64,000 bases of DNA, taken from the NCBI RefSeq assembly GCF_009905375.1, contig NW_027418172.1, forward strand, positions 1 through 64,000, written 5' to 3'. Below are positions 21,800 through 32,133 of this stretch, piece by piece (position 1 is the first letter of the stretch; the number at the start of each line of letters is the position of its first letter). The position numbers and the translations under genes are program-made. The notes beneath the pieces are model-generated. The model was not told the DNA's origin and made no database searches. It saw only the letters and a list, made by a program, of their open reading frames with translations. This DNA is from Apium graveolens. Taxonomy: Eukaryota; Streptophyta; Magnoliopsida; Apiales; Apiaceae.

Positions 21800-22410
21800 T
21801 AAATAAATTGGAAGGCTTTAGAAAGGTGTACTGGAAAAATTTCTAAAATCTGGAAGTGTACCATGTGTTTTTAATAGGTTCGCATTCCAAAGTCTTTAGC
21901 TTATACGTTCCCGGCCTTATTACTTCAGCTACAAAGTATGGGTCTCTCCAATTTGCCCGAAGTTTTCCTTACATATCGGACATTGAAATTGTTAACTTCC
22001 TCGGCACTAGGTAATCGACAAAGAAAGTGCACTCCTTTACACTCGAATCATAATACTGGGTTGCCTAAAGTTGGTATTTGAGATTTCTATGGCGAGCTAC
22101 TTCACTTTCTTCTTCAAGAAGGTCTATATTGGCTCTTAGACCAACATCATTGCTTTACAAATTAAACACTTCGGTGCGGTAAGTTGATAATCTAAAAACC
22201 ATTTCGCTCGTGGATGGTCTTGGGGTTATTCGATAAGCCCACAAGACCCATCACAATTCTTCGCCTGATAAATCTTTGGCTTCGCCCAACCTCTCTTTGA
22301 TTCCATCGAAAATAATCTTATTTGTTGCTTCAATCACCCCATTGCCTTGAGGATGACCCAGAGAGCTGAAGTTTTGTTAGATCTCGAATTGGTGCAAGAA
22401 ATTCATTTTA
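21800..22410 (-). pseudogene. Ty3/gypsy integrase C-terminal fragment, copy 2
   Basis: Minus-strand remains: GHPQGNGVIEATNKI (about 22310-22365) with the catalytic Glu, then IIFDGIKERLGEAKDL, a frameshifted middle, and the C-terminal segment corresponding to QGKLQANW and VIRPGTYKLKTLE near 21900-21990. No long open frame remains. The palindromic match to 33666-34400 runs through this fragment. Confidence 0.8.
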
Positions 22411-23676
22411 TCATTCCTTTTAATTCCAATGATTAAATAAATAAAGCAATTAGTAAATATTTTTAAAAGTTGTATCATTTTTCTCAAATGTATAACTTGT
22501 CTGTCAAAAATTTTCTATTGTATCTTATACCTCTAAAAATTAAATTTGATTAAATGCTGTTATAAAATAAATATTAATTTGTATATGACAATAAATATGT
22601 GCATTATAGTGAGAGGTTTTTTATACTTGAATCTATTGTAGTAGTACTACTATTATTGTTAGTTAGGGTTGTAGTAGTACTTATATTAGTGCTAGTTGAG
22701 GTTAGTGGGGATTTTATAAATAATATCACTAAAAAAAATTAAAATTTCGAGAAAATGTCATTTTTAAGTTAAATTTTTATAGAATACTTACCACTTGATT
22801 TTTAGAATCTCATTTTATTTACAATACAAATTAAATTAGAGTAATACTTCTTTAGGCTTCTACATCCACATCCAATTAATTTACATAATACATGGAGCAG
22901 AGTATATTGAATAAAAAATTTGAACTATATTGGGCCCATTGAAACCCATGATATACAACTCGGCCTGCAAAAATAGACAATATAAAAAAGGTAGGTAAAT
23001 ATACATCGAATTAATTTATATAATACATGGAGCACACTTTGTTAGATCATATTTTTGTGGAAGGAAAAGAATTCGAAATTTGTAATAAGAAATTAATACT
23101 AAAATAAAGAAACAATTTAAACTGTATTCCGCGCATTAAAACACATCATACACAATTGGGCCGTACAAAATATATAGTCTTAATCCAAAAAATACTATAT
23201 TAAAATACAAACTTCACCACCGAACACACAACTCCACCTTATTCGCTCTATTTTTAATTGAATTTTTCTCGTTAACTGGTGAACTCTTTTTACATCCTCC
23301 AATAATCAGTATGAATACCATATTTGATATATTTGCAATAAATCAGTAAATATGCTTACGAGAATTATTAATATCTACCGATTCCTGAAATAGTATTGAT
23401 TTCAGTTTAGTGATTCGGGTAAGCGTAAATAATGATTTCTCGTCAAAATATAGCAAATATGCTATGCAAATAGTTGAGCGGGTAATGGAAAAAAATATGG
23501 TAAAATTATTTTTATATTTTAAGTTAACGATTAACGGATAAAATCAAATTAGAAACGATTCATAAAATATATACATGAACACATAGTGCACATGGATGAG
23601 AGAGAAAGAGACTAAACATGTAGCTCTTATTGGTTTGTATTTTGTATTCTAATATTGGTTTGTATTTGAGCACTTG

Positions 23677-23678
<2 letters not shown>
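22411..23678. other. Mosaic of U and W block pieces
   Basis: Noncoding. 22411-22993 follows the U block (site II TGGGCC at 22931-22936) up to aaaaggtaggtaaa, where the telo-box should come; it then switches to sequence equal to 3235-3395 (aatatacatcgaattaattt), running a second time through the U block. Near 23170 it switches again to sequence equal to 4000-4440. Two abrupt joins, both at short shared runs, show recombination between repeats. Contains the hairpin 23354-23424. Confidence 0.65.
23354..23424. repeat. Imperfect hairpin, central copy
   Basis: gcttacgagaattatta ... tagtgattcgggtaagc; third copy of the 4177-4247 structure, with more mismatches in the stem. Confidence 0.6.

Positions 23679-23709
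<31 letters not shown>
23679..23709. repeat. (TA)n microsatellite
   Basis: Uninterrupted TA dinucleotides, about 15 units. The only long simple repeat in the window. Confidence 0.95.
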
Positions 23710-23712
<3 letters not shown>

Positions 23713-24240
23713 TGATAAAGGTTCAACCATAACCCAATTTAAACCAATAACCGAGTAACTCACCCACAATCATGGTTGCTTATATTATGCTTTGTTGTCA
23801 TTTTGTATTGGCATTAGTTTAAAATTTTTGTATATACATGATTACTTTTTATACACTTATGCTAAACTGCTATTGTATTGATCTCCGTTATCAAGTCTCT
23901 ATTATTACTCTACCTTTTTCTGTTTTTTGGTTAACTGATATATTTTGTAGATACGACACAATTATTAGTTATATAAGATAATATCTTTCAACAAATAAAA
24001 ACTTAGTTATATAAATTATTTACTCTCCTTTAATTTAGTTTACAGCTTTTACCGAAAATCAAGAAAAGCACTATTGTAATAGAATAAAACTAAAATTTAA
24101 ATACAAGCTCTAAAAAATATTACATAACACATTAAACATTAGTAGTCGTATTAAAATTATATTGAACACATGTATAAATATTTTACACAAAAAATAACTA
24201 TAAAACATAAAATACAAAAGCCAAAATGAATGCTAGCAAA
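23710..24240. other. V block copy with part of an AT-rich unit
   Basis: Diverged copy of 18145-18690: aaccataacccaattt, the actcacccacaatcatg segment, then caagctctaaaaaatattac of tandem unit 1. It stops abruptly near 24240 against gypsy gag. No gene. Confidence 0.5.
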
Positions 24241-24995
24241 ATATAACTGTATAAACGAATGCTTTTTCTCTGTATTTTACTGTCGACTTTAAGGGCACTC
24301 CCTCCCGGAATCGTCTTCACCTCTACTTGATATATTATTTTGGGTTGTATATTCCTTGTCTCATTCATCCTCAACTTATCCCTCGGGTCTCTTACAAATT
24401 AGATAAGTTCTCCTGCCTTGATCATTTTTTCAATCAGCCTCTTCAAATGAAAACATTCATCAATATTTTTTCCACTTATCCTGATACGATTCACAATACT
24501 TATTAGCTTTCTTCTTGTGGTCGGCCATCTTCATTTTGGCTGGTCGGATGAAACCTGATTATCTTCATTTTGGCTGGTCAGATGAAACCTGATTTTCCTT
24601 TCATTTAGTGGAAAATTTTGGAGATCAGCGTGTTAAGTGGTGTTAATGCAGTCAATTATCTATCTCTTCGCATTTCCAAGCCTTAATTCCTTTCCTTCTT
24701 ATTATTAACCCTTCAATCGTCCTTTTGGGAGTATTCGTAGCGGCTTGACTGTCGGTTACGGTCACCTCTTCGGGGCTTCTTGTATCCCTCGAGAATCTCT
24801 ATCTTCCTTCAGATGTTGTTATCCCTCACATATATACCATTCAGGGACTTTGGGATATAAATATTAATTTGAGAATAAAAAGGGAAAACATATAAATTTT
24901 ATTGAAAATAGAAATTCATACAATATCCTACATGCTTCTCCATTAGGAAATTCAAATTGCATTACTGAAGTAATTGATTGAATTCAATAATTTAA
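24241..24995 (-). pseudogene. Ty3/gypsy gag fragment, central copy
   Basis: Minus-strand gag remnant related to 21166-21780 but more diverged; the zinc-finger and LKxxIEKMI region is at about 24380-24480 with stops. A 34-bp stretch (cttcattttggctggtc plus atgaaacctgatt) is present twice in a row at about 24530-24597, a duplication not seen in the other gag copies. No protease follows on the far side; it is cut at 24240. Confidence 0.7.
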
Positions 24996-25004
24996 AATAA
25001 ATAT

Positions 25005-26791
25005 TTAGATGGCATGTGCAGTGTATAATGGCAAGCTATCTTTAGAAATTTGGTAATGTTAGCTTACTATTAATTTTCATGTTAGCTTACTATGATTGTT
25101 TATTAAATGTTATAATTTGTGTTTGATTTGATTTATTACTTTTGACATGCCATTATCTGTTTATTGGTGCTTACTTGTTTGTGTGTTTTGATGCTTTCTT
25201 TTCTCCAAAAGAGGATGCTCTCAACACTTCTGATCAGCCCTAAACCTAGATCTTTTTGATGCTTTAAGGTGATGAAATTGAGGAGATTTATGTTTATTTA
25301 AGGTTTATTTAAGACTTGTTTCATCTGTTGGTTTATGGTTAATCTGGTGTGGTTTGTTACTTGGTTTATGAACTTGGTTTATGATAGTTATTTTTGCTTA
25401 ATACTTGATTTGCTTTGGTTATGTTAAAAATTGGTGAGGTAATGATATGCTGCTATGTTGGTTGTGTTGGATATGCATTTGTTGTTATTTACAGTTTAAT
25501 TATTTGCAGTAGTGTGTTATAAAGTATTTCTTTATTTTGAGATATGCATAGATTTAGGGGGAATTTTATAATTCTCCTAAATGTGTGTAATCATCAAAAA
25601 GGGGGAGATTGTAACTCCATAGTTTTGATGATCACAACACAGCAAGCCATTATGTTGTTATTTAAGACTGTTTGTAGGATATATCATCTTAATGACATTT
25701 TTGTTTAAGCATCATGACAACAAGCTGTCATAAGACAGTAATCTATTTCGGCAAGCTATGATCACATTATTCACAACAATAGCAAGCCAAGATGGACAGT
25801 CCAGACTCAACAAGGAAATATATTCTCAAGGAGATATTTCAGGAATTTCTTTTAACGAATTATAAGGACTTCTCTATTATATTATACGTGGTTTATATAT
25901 ATTAGAGCTCAGTTATAAAAAAATTTCTAACTTTAAAACAGTTCCTAATTTGTAGGAGTTTGTTTTCTTTTCAAACTTTATCTCCTAGAAATCTGATAAA
26001 AAACATTTTATACTCATACAAAATAGAAGTGACTTTTTCTGATCATTTTTCTTTCTTTATCTCTTCTATTAAACGTATATATGAATGTTGGAAATCATCC
26101 CAACTAATTTAAATGTTAGAATTGGATTGTAACTGTTGTAAGTTGTTGAGATTGTTTTAAACGTTAGTGTATATTTATATACGAGTTTCCTTACAGTTTT
26201 TATGACTGATGTATTGCAACAATAACACTCACAACTCACTGATCTTTATTGGTTCTAAAATACTCTCCAGCTTTTAATTATATACACGTGTTTTATCTTA
26301 GAGAGTCTATAGTTTCAGTTGTAATTACTTTATCATTCCATTTGTATTGTTCAATTTGTATTGATTAGTTCCTGGATAGTTGGCTTAGAGAAATAAGGGT
26401 TTGATGAACTAGTGCTAGAGAAGTTTGTACTACTGGCTAATGTAGTACTTAGAGGGCGGTTTAGAAACAGGGTTTTAGCAAGGCATTATCAATAGTTGGG
26501 ATAAAGGGAGATATATTATTGTATATTATCTTAGCAAGTTGTAAACTCACTGTTATTCAATAATATATTGTCTTACCAAGTTGGTAAGGGACCAGGTGGT
26601 AGACTATAGGGGATTACGGATCAAACCGCGCTAAAATTCTTGTCTGTTCTTATTACTTTTCTGCATACTATTTTCTACACTGCATTTAGTCATCTTAGCT
26701 TACCATCATTGTCAGATTATTGAAGTGTTTATAAAATCTCAGTAAGGGATTATCCGGAAAATTTAAAACTAATCTTAGTTAGCCATAATCA
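25005..26791 (+). mobile_element. Copia 3' end with LTR, central copy
   Basis: From gatggcatgtgcagtgta (25010) the sequence matches 12312 onward: last bases of the copia pol, its 3' untranslated region, polypurine tract (gggggaga, 25601-25608) and one LTR (25610-26791, tgtaactcc to ccataatca). The rest of the element is missing, so this is a truncated copy, not an intact solo LTR. Confidence 0.88.
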
Positions 26792-28277
26792 CCGTCCCAT
26801 AACACATATTTTTTTTTACTTTTTCATCTAAAATTCATAATTTTACATATCTCTTTAAAATATATTTTTTTGAATTAAAGTTTAATATTTATAATTTTAT
26901 TCAAAAAAGAAATTCGAGAACTAATATATGAACCTATCCTCCTTATTCATCTTAAAATCATAATGGAATTATATTTTGGTACATATTAGACAAAATAATG
27001 TCTTTGTGTACTCGTCAACCTTTTTGTGAATGCTAGCAAAAAAATATAAAGTGGGCTGACTTTGCCCTTTTGCATTTCCTACTTTGTGGAAAGACCCAAA
27101 ATTTATTAGAAAACTTGTCTATTGAAAATTTTGAGTTAAAAAAATATAAGCATGGTTTTCAATAATAAATTTTTATTACATTTGAAAATATTAAAAATAT
27201 TCATTATAATTACGTCAAAGTACATATGGTAAGTCAGACCATTATAATTTCAAAATAAAATTGATTAATAATTAAATAAAAATCAACAGTCATATTATCA
27301 TTCATTTTAATTCTTATGTTTAAATAAACAAAGTAATTTGTAAATATTTTTATAAACCGTATCATTTTTCTCATACAATAAATTTTTGTCAATTTTTTTT
27401 ATCCTATCTTATACCTGTAGAAATTTAATTTGATTAAATGTGGTTATGTAAATATTATTTTGTGCATGACAAATAATTTATTATTGTTAGCTAGGATTGG
27501 ATTAGTACATATATTATTGTTAATTGAGGTCAATAGGTGGTTTATATATAATCTCACTATATAAAATATAGAAATTTCGAAAAAATGTCATTTTGAAGTT
27601 ATGTTTTTTATACACTACTTACCACTTGGATTTTAGAATGTCATTTTATTTACAACACAAAATAAATTAGAGTAATACTTCTTTAGGCTTCTACATCCAC
27701 ATCCAATTAATTTACATAATACATGGAGCAAAGTATATTGAATCAAAAATTTGAACTATATTGGGCCCATTGAAACCCATGATATACAATTGGGCCTGCA
27801 AAATGGAGTTTATAAAAAAGGTACGTAAAACCCTAATACAAGCACAAGTGGGCGCAGCCTTACAAACAAAATAAACTTGTACATGGCTATAAAATAGTAT
27901 TTTGGTGTTATTTTTATTTTCTATAAAAAAGTATTTTGGTGTTGTAAGGTTAAACACATCTCCAAATGAATTGGTGGAGGATTAACTAGATAAGATTTGG
28001 AGGTTTTCATGAATTGATGTTGTTTAACAAGGTTAAGGTAATAATTTGTATTTCCTGTTTCTTCATTTTTATTTCTTATATGTTTTTTGAACAAACTTTT
28101 GTTAAAACTTAAAACCGTACAATAAGTATCCCATTTTTCTTCTATATATGTATATAGATTGACATGGAATGCCACTTGTATTTGTTTTTACATGACCTCC
28201 ATAACAAGAATTATCCCTTTCAGAATTAAATGTCAATGTTAAGAAAAAGAATTGAGTTACATTTATAATAACTTTTT
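26792..28277 (+). pseudogene. GRP-4: promoter and first two exons only
   Basis: Matches 14101-15570 closely. Promoter motifs are best kept here: TGGGCC at 27762-27767 and 27791-27796 and telo-box AAACCCTAA at 27828-27836. A probable untranslated first exon follows (about 27860-28030), then the 80-nt exon 28158-28237. At 28277 an RTE LINE begins, at the position equal to about 15585 of GRP-1; the signal-peptide and glycine-rich exons are not found downstream, since the array ends at 31519. Expression of a chimeric transcript is possible but unproven. Confidence 0.6.
27762..27836 (+). promoter_or_regulatory. Site II pair and telo-box of GRP-4
   Basis: TGGGCC (27762-27767), TGGGCC (27791-27796) and AAACCCTAA (27828-27836). 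Site II elements bind TCP factors and telo-boxes bind Pur-alpha or TRB-type factors in characterised plant promoters; that they act here is inferred. The same trio in reverse is at 62528-62602 and 41072-41146. Confidence 0.55.
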
Positions 28278-28844
28278 TCAATCAATCAATCAATCAATTG
28301 TACCTAATAATACCACCTAGGGCAGTGTCTGAGGAGGGTGTATCGTACGCAGCCTTACCCTCATTCCAAAGAATGAAGAGGTTGTTTCCTTAAAAGACCA
28401 ATGACTTGTGTGTATGCACAAATATGTGTGTCCTAGGTAAGAAATAATCCATAAACATAAGTACGGAAAGTGAGGTAACGATAAACAATGATACAATATC
28501 TCAGCCCATGTCCTTCTTCACATGGGACTTACCGTAAAAAGCTTCGTTCATTGGTTTATTGTTGTAAGCCTCTTCTATTTCTCCTACTACACTCCTTTTG
28601 ATACCTCAAACGCCATATTTCCCTTGGAGATCACTCTGCAAACTAAATATTTGAAGTACCACAAACCTGTCGAAAAAACTAAAACAACACACAATCCATC
28701 TATCATATCATGTAATTAGTCATATAGCATTAAAAACGACACTGTAGCACCTACACGAGCAACTAAGACTATTAATAACTATGAGAATAAAACTACCAAA
28801 CTTATGAAGTATAAGTACTAGACAAATAAAATTATTACCAACTA

Positions 28845-29700
28845 CTAAATCCTTCTTGATCCTGATACCACTAAATCCTCCACCCTGTGCACTGGAGTAG
28901 CTATCCTTCTTCGCCTAATATGCCCAAACCAACGCAATCGACCTTCCCTCACTTTTTCTGCAATAGGCGCAACTCGTAATTTATTCCTGAAAAAACCATT
29001 TGACAATCTATCCAATATGGTACGTCCATAAATCCACTTTAACATTCTCTTTTCAGCCACCTCTAACCTACACTCTTGAGCCTTTTTCAATGCTCAGCAC
29101 TCCGACCCGTATAACAAGGCCTGTCTGATCGCTACCCTATAAAGTTTTCCTTTTACTCTGAAAGGAACCCTCCTATCACACAATATTCCTGTAGCAGCCC
29201 TCCATTTTAGCCATCCTGATTTGATACGATGTGTAACATCCGCATCTATCCCCCCTTCCTTATGCAAAACGGAACCCAGATACCTGAAATTATCTTTGGG
29301 GGGCAATACTTGATCAGCCATCAGAACATCCACCCCCTCACCATTCGGTAGATTACTAAAGTTACACCACAAATATTCCGTCTTAGACCGACTAACCCGC
29401 AGTCCATTAGACTCCAATATATACCTCCATCGCTCAAATGTTACATTAACTGCAACCCTTGTCTCCTTAATTATGACTATATCATCCGCGAATAGCATAC
29501 ACCAAGGTACACTATCCTGAATACCCCTAGTTAGAACATCCATTATAACTGCGAAAAGAAATGGGCTTATCGAGGATCCTTGGTGAAGTCCTATTCCTAC
29601 CGGAAAGTAATGAGCATCCCCAACCGGTACGTCCCTACCTGAAAATACATTTCTTGTATCACCCTCAAATATATCCATGGCACCCCTTTAGCCACCAATC
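28845..29700 (-). pseudogene. RTE LINE reverse transcriptase, C-terminal part, left copy
   Basis: Open from 29678 to 29094, then one in-frame TGA (29091-29093, Trp in the other copy), then open to 28845. It contains VGIGLHQGSSISPFLFAVIM (RT block before the catalytic site), PWCMLFADDIVI with catalytic FADD, LRVSRSKTEYLWC, NFRYLGSVLHKEGG and the RTE thumb/C-terminal signature EKVREGRLRWFGHIRRR. The N-terminal half of RT is absent. After SGSRR the frame runs out because about 190 bp kept in the right copy are deleted here. Role in the intact element: target-primed reverse transcription. Confidence 0.88.
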
Positions 29701-29788
29701 TTTCCCAAATAACCATTTATCCATTCATTTCCGGCCATCTCTAATCTTATCTACCCCCTCTACTCTCTAACATACACAATTTCTGAAT

Positions 29789-30049
29789 TTATTTCTGTGT
29801 TATTACTTCATTTATGAAAAATAAATGCGAGAGAAGAGATATGATCTTTTTTATTAAATAATACAAACGTCCTTCCTTTATCCAAGAAAACTGAGGTTTA
29901 TTCATCCAAAGCAATATACAAACATGTTCCCATCCCGGTTTACTCATAATTACTTTGTTGTTTTTCTCCCCCAGTTCTCTGGGTTTGGCAAACAACTCCT
30001 TACTTGATCCGCCACCAAACAAACATAACCACATATAAATATACTGCAA
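29789..30049 (-). CDS. Unrecognised conserved open frame between the LINE halves, left copy
   Basis: 86 codons from an ATG, containing LFGGGSSKELFAKPRELGEK, WEHVCILLWMNKPQFSWIKE and a hydrophobic C-terminus. I do not recognise it. It sits between the RT remnant and the endonuclease 5' leader, on the RT strand. The right arm has the same frame, 100 codons, at 60136-60438 with few changes. It could be LINE leader sequence, filler captured at the inversion join, or a host exon carried along; protein coding is not established. Confidence 0.3.
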   Translation of the reverse strand: MQYIYMWLCLFGGGSSKELFAKPRELGEKNNKVIMSKPGWEHVCILLWMNKPQFSWIKEGRLYYLIKKIISLLSHLFFINEVITQK

Positions 30050-30307
30050 CTGGTGTACAAATTGCCTCTGAATGGACTAGATTCTCCGATAGTACCAAAA
30101 TAAAAGGGCCAATATTAAAAGAAATACAGGGAGATGAAAGCCTTGTTATCAGGTTTGATAATTAGGGTATCTATAGGAGTTGTCATTAGATATATTTCCT
30201 TGTTATTTATTTATTTATAGTTTATTTGCATTTTATAGTTTCTTGTTATATAGTGTGTGTTTTTCATTTATAAGTTGTGTGTTTTCGTGCAATAGAGTTA
30301 TCTTTAA

Positions 30308-31519
30308 TTGATGGATTTGGTAAGAAGTAGGGGTGGTGGTGGTGATAGTGGTAGTAATTTAGGGAGAAGAGTTTCTCGGGAGGGGCAAAGGTCAACTAAT
30401 GTCTATTTTCTAGTAGGTACGCTGAATGTAGGTCCTCTGACCAAGAAATTTTTAGAACTTGTGGATATGTTAAAGAAAAAAAAGGTAGATGTTATTCGCA
30501 TTCAGGAAACTAAGTGGAAGGGTAGTAGTACTAAGGAAGCTAACGGGTTTAAATTGTGGTATTCAGGGGTTGGTAATACAAGGAATGGTGTGGGTATTTT
30601 GATAAGTTCTCTCTTGAAGGAGAATATAGTAGAAGTGAGTAGAGTCAGTGATAGGATTATGAAGATTAAACTCGTAGTTAATGAAGAGATCGTTAATTTT
30701 GTAAGTGTGTATGCACCCCATGTTGGTTTGAGTGAGTTAGCGAGAAAGATGTTTTGGGATTGTTTGGATGAAATAGTTAGGTTGATACCTAGGGACCAGA
30801 ATTTATATATAGGAGGTGATTTTAATGGTCATATTGGTGAACAATCAGATGGTTATGTAGGCATTCATGGGGGTTTTAGTTTTGGGTTGAGGAACAAGAG
30901 TGGGTGGAATCTTTTGGACTTTGCTTTGGCACATAAATTAATGATTTTTAATTCTTGTTTTAAAAAAAAGGATGATCATCTGATTACTTTTAGGAGTGGA
31001 GGTTGTAACTCATAAATCGATTATCTTCTTATGAGAAAAGGCAATATGGATTGTAAAGTATTCCCGAGTGAGGCATGTACTACTCAACATCGTTTATTGG
31101 TAATGGATATATGTATAAGGAAAAGAGAAGTACAAGATAATAGAGAGGTGACACCGAACATTTTATGGAAAAATCTAAAGGGAGACAAAGTAGGTATTTT
31201 TAAAGAAAGGATTGGGTTGGCAAAAGACAGATTTTATGATGAGGATGTTAATAGAATGTGGAATCGATTGGCCTGTACAATCAGAAGTGTAGCTATAGGT
31301 ATGTTAGGGGTTACCTGAAGAAAGGTTCAGGTGCAGAAGGAAGCTTGGTGGTTGGACTAGGAGGTGCAGGAGCGAGTAAAAATTAAACATGATCGTTTTA
31401 GGGAACTTTTGTGTTGCCAAGATAATGAACAAGTTGATATGAGAAGAATTTTATATAAGGAAGCTAGACGTATGGCTAAGAAGACAGTAGCGGAGGCAAA
31501 ATCAAAGGCGTACGAGGCT
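30308..31519 (+). pseudogene. RTE LINE endonuclease and linker, left copy
   Basis: APE-type endonuclease that nicks the target in intact LINEs. Start ATG at 30308 (MMDLVRSRGGGG). Family blocks in order: VGTLNVGPLTKKF, VDVIRIQETKWKG with the catalytic Glu, GVGILIS, VNFVSVYAPH, NLYIGGDFNGHIG with the Asp-x-Asn pair, and FRSGGCNS. A TAA at 31013 stands where the family has Gln, followed by IDYLL and, in 31031-31318, FPSEACTTQHRLL with the catalytic Asp and His. The 31364-31519 part encodes the linker RRMAKKTVAEAKSKAYEA and stops at the copia join. The TAA is shared with the right copy; a TGA follows at about 31316. Confidence 0.88.
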
Positions 31520-31552
31520 ATGTATATAATAAATCCGGATGAAGGTCACTAG

Positions 31553-32119
31553 ACGGCAGTTAAGAATATTCTTAAGTACCTGAAAAGAACTAAAGATTCA
31601 TTCTTGGTGTATAGAGGAGAAGAGAAACTCGTTGTAAAAGGTTACATCGATGCAAGTTTCCAAACAGACAGAGATGATACAGTATCACAGTCTGGTTTTA
31701 TGTTTTGTCTAAACGGAGGTGCTGTAAGCTGGAAGAGTTCAAAGCAAGAAACAGTGGCTGATTCTACAATGGAGGCTGAGTACATTGCAGCTTGTGAAGC
31801 AGTTAAGGAGGCCGTTTGGATTCGAAAGTTCATTTCTGATTTGGGAGTGGTTCCATCGATCGCAGATCCCATTGATCTATATTGCGATAATAATGAAGCC
31901 ATTGCACAGGCTAAAGAACCTAGATCACACTCCCGGGCTAAACATATACTCAGGAGATTTCACCTTATTCGAGAGATTAATGAAAGGGGTGATATACACA
32001 TATGTAAAGTGCACACAAATGATAACATTGCAGACCCACTGACCAAAGGCTTGTCGCAGCAGAAGCACGATGGTCACACTAGTTCCATGGGTATTAGATA
32101 TATGGGTGATTGGCTCTAG
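31553..32119 (+). pseudogene. Copia RNase H fragment, nearly intact
   Basis: Continuous frame from just after a TAG at 31550 (Trp expected in HWTAVK) to the stop at 32117. Blocks: LKRTKDSFLVYRGEEKLVVK, GYIDASFQTDRDDTVSQSGF, GGAVSWKSSKQETVADSTME, AEYIAACEAVKEAVWIRKF, DLYCDNNEAIAQAKEP, SRAKHILRRFHLIREI and NIADPLTKGLSQQKH. These are the standard steps of copia RNase H, which degrades the RNA strand during reverse transcription. Catalytic acidic residues (D in YIDAS, E in STMEAE, D in CDN) are present. RT and everything upstream are missing. Confidence 0.9.
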
Positions 32120-32133
32120 TGCAAGTGGGAGAT

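Larger units (their letters stand above)
28278..31519. mobile_element. RTE-clade LINE with inverted 5' half, left copy
   Basis: The 3' half runs on the minus strand and ends in a (TCAA)n tail (28278-28298) preceded by the tail motif that reads gtaaggctgcgtacg on that strand, as usual for plant RTE elements. The endonuclease half runs on the plus strand (30308-31519). This head-to-head order is the layout expected from twin-primed insertion with 5' inversion. The fingers and first palm motif of RT are missing from both halves. The same arrangement is at 58567-62078, so the inversion happened before the arms were duplicated. The far end is cut by a copia fragment at 31520. Confidence 0.82.

Noticed and set aside
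23560..23769. 69-codon frame with YIYIYIYI repeats
   Set aside because: Translation of the (TA)n microsatellite.
27712..28175. Two overlapping minus-strand frames over the GRP-4 promoter
   Set aside because: They run antisense across promoter motifs and exon 1, with no recognisable protein features; equivalents in other copies (for example 62407-62652) are explained by shared descent.
31642..31902. 86-codon minus-strand frame
   Set aside because: Antisense of the well-supported copia RNase H.
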